Shown in pieces: positions 5,794 to 5,928 of a DNA stretch of 5,928 nt. Every line of letters starts with the position of its first letter. Positions within the stretch are counted from its first letter, which is position 1. The position numbers and the translations under genes were made by a program. The DNA is from Anaerolineales bacterium UBA6668 (GTDB lineage Bacteria > Chloroflexota > Anaerolineae > Anaerolineales > UBA6668), in the NCBI GenBank assembly GCA_002455215.1, contig DKKK01000159.1, positions 1-5,928 of the forward strand, in the 5' to 3' direction. A model generated the notes under the pieces. It ran no database searches, was not told where the DNA came from, and saw only the letters and a program-made list of their open reading frames with translations.

Positions 5794-5928
5794 TCGAGTG
5801 TGCTTTCGCTAGCGGGGAAGAACCCACTTTTCTGAACTGCGTCATCCGATAATCCATCCAATCTGCGTCCCCCATTAGGAGCATATCGGTAAAGCCCTAC
5901 TGCCCGCAACACGGATTTCAGGGAAGAA
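5794..5928. other. Unassigned 3' flank
   Basis: The last 135 bases contain no supportable gene. CTGCGTC occurs twice, at 5837-5843 and 5863-5869, around ATCCGATAATCCATCCAATC, which looks like low-complexity intergenic repeat sequence. A minus-strand frame is open here but gives no recognisable motif and also reads through the repeat and the end of hutI. Confidence 0.4.

Noticed and set aside
5640..5912. Minus-strand open frame at the right edge as a possible convergent gene
   Set aside because: It runs through the inverted repeat and into the end of hutI, and its translation has no recognisable motif or family-like pattern. A gene entering from the right cannot be excluded but is not supported.

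Overview
The window holds a histidine-utilisation (hut) gene cluster joined, at about position 871-890, to a short piece of unrelated DNA that carries arsenosugar-type glycosyltransferase genes. No RNA gene, CRISPR array, transposase or phage gene was seen.

Layout. Positions 1-63 are too short to assign. Positions 64-774 hold a complete family 2 glycosyltransferase resembling the TIGR04283 arsenosugar group. It overlaps the start of a second gene (749) whose first 40 or so residues match the TIGR04282/DUF2064 family that normally sits beside it. That second reading frame then changes identity without a frame break: its last ~38 residues are the C-terminus of urocanate hydratase (HutU), ending at 997. 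From there the window reads as a hut cluster, all on the plus strand: hutH (1071-2588), a hutG-like ureohydrolase (about 2849-3823), a GNAT acetyltransferase (3890-4426) and hutI (4444-5718). With hutU these encode the route histidine -> urocanate -> imidazolonepropionate -> formiminoglutamate -> glutamate + formamide. The acetyltransferase is the one member without an obvious place in the pathway.

Organism. The left ~870 bases are GC-rich (about 60% in a sampled line, higher near the join) with CTG/CTC-dominated leucine codons, like a proteobacterium. The right part is nearer 55% in coding sequence, uses many TTG leucine codons, shows no clear Shine-Dalgarno sequences, and has AT-rich gaps with short interspersed repeats. 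I infer a Chloroflexota-like (Anaerolineae-like) metagenomic genome for the right part, at low to moderate confidence. The simplest reading of the join is a chimeric assembly; a real recombination event is the alternative.

Intergenic DNA. The gaps carry two repeat types. One is a palindromic element built from a TCATTTCGA...GAGAAATC unit, present after hutH and after hutI in permuted arrangement. The other is an AT-rich AAGGAATTAA-like element (CCTTAATT on the other strand) that runs up to, or into, gene ends. Apart from the join and these repeats, this is an ordinary catabolic cluster. I did not find a convincing new biological system.
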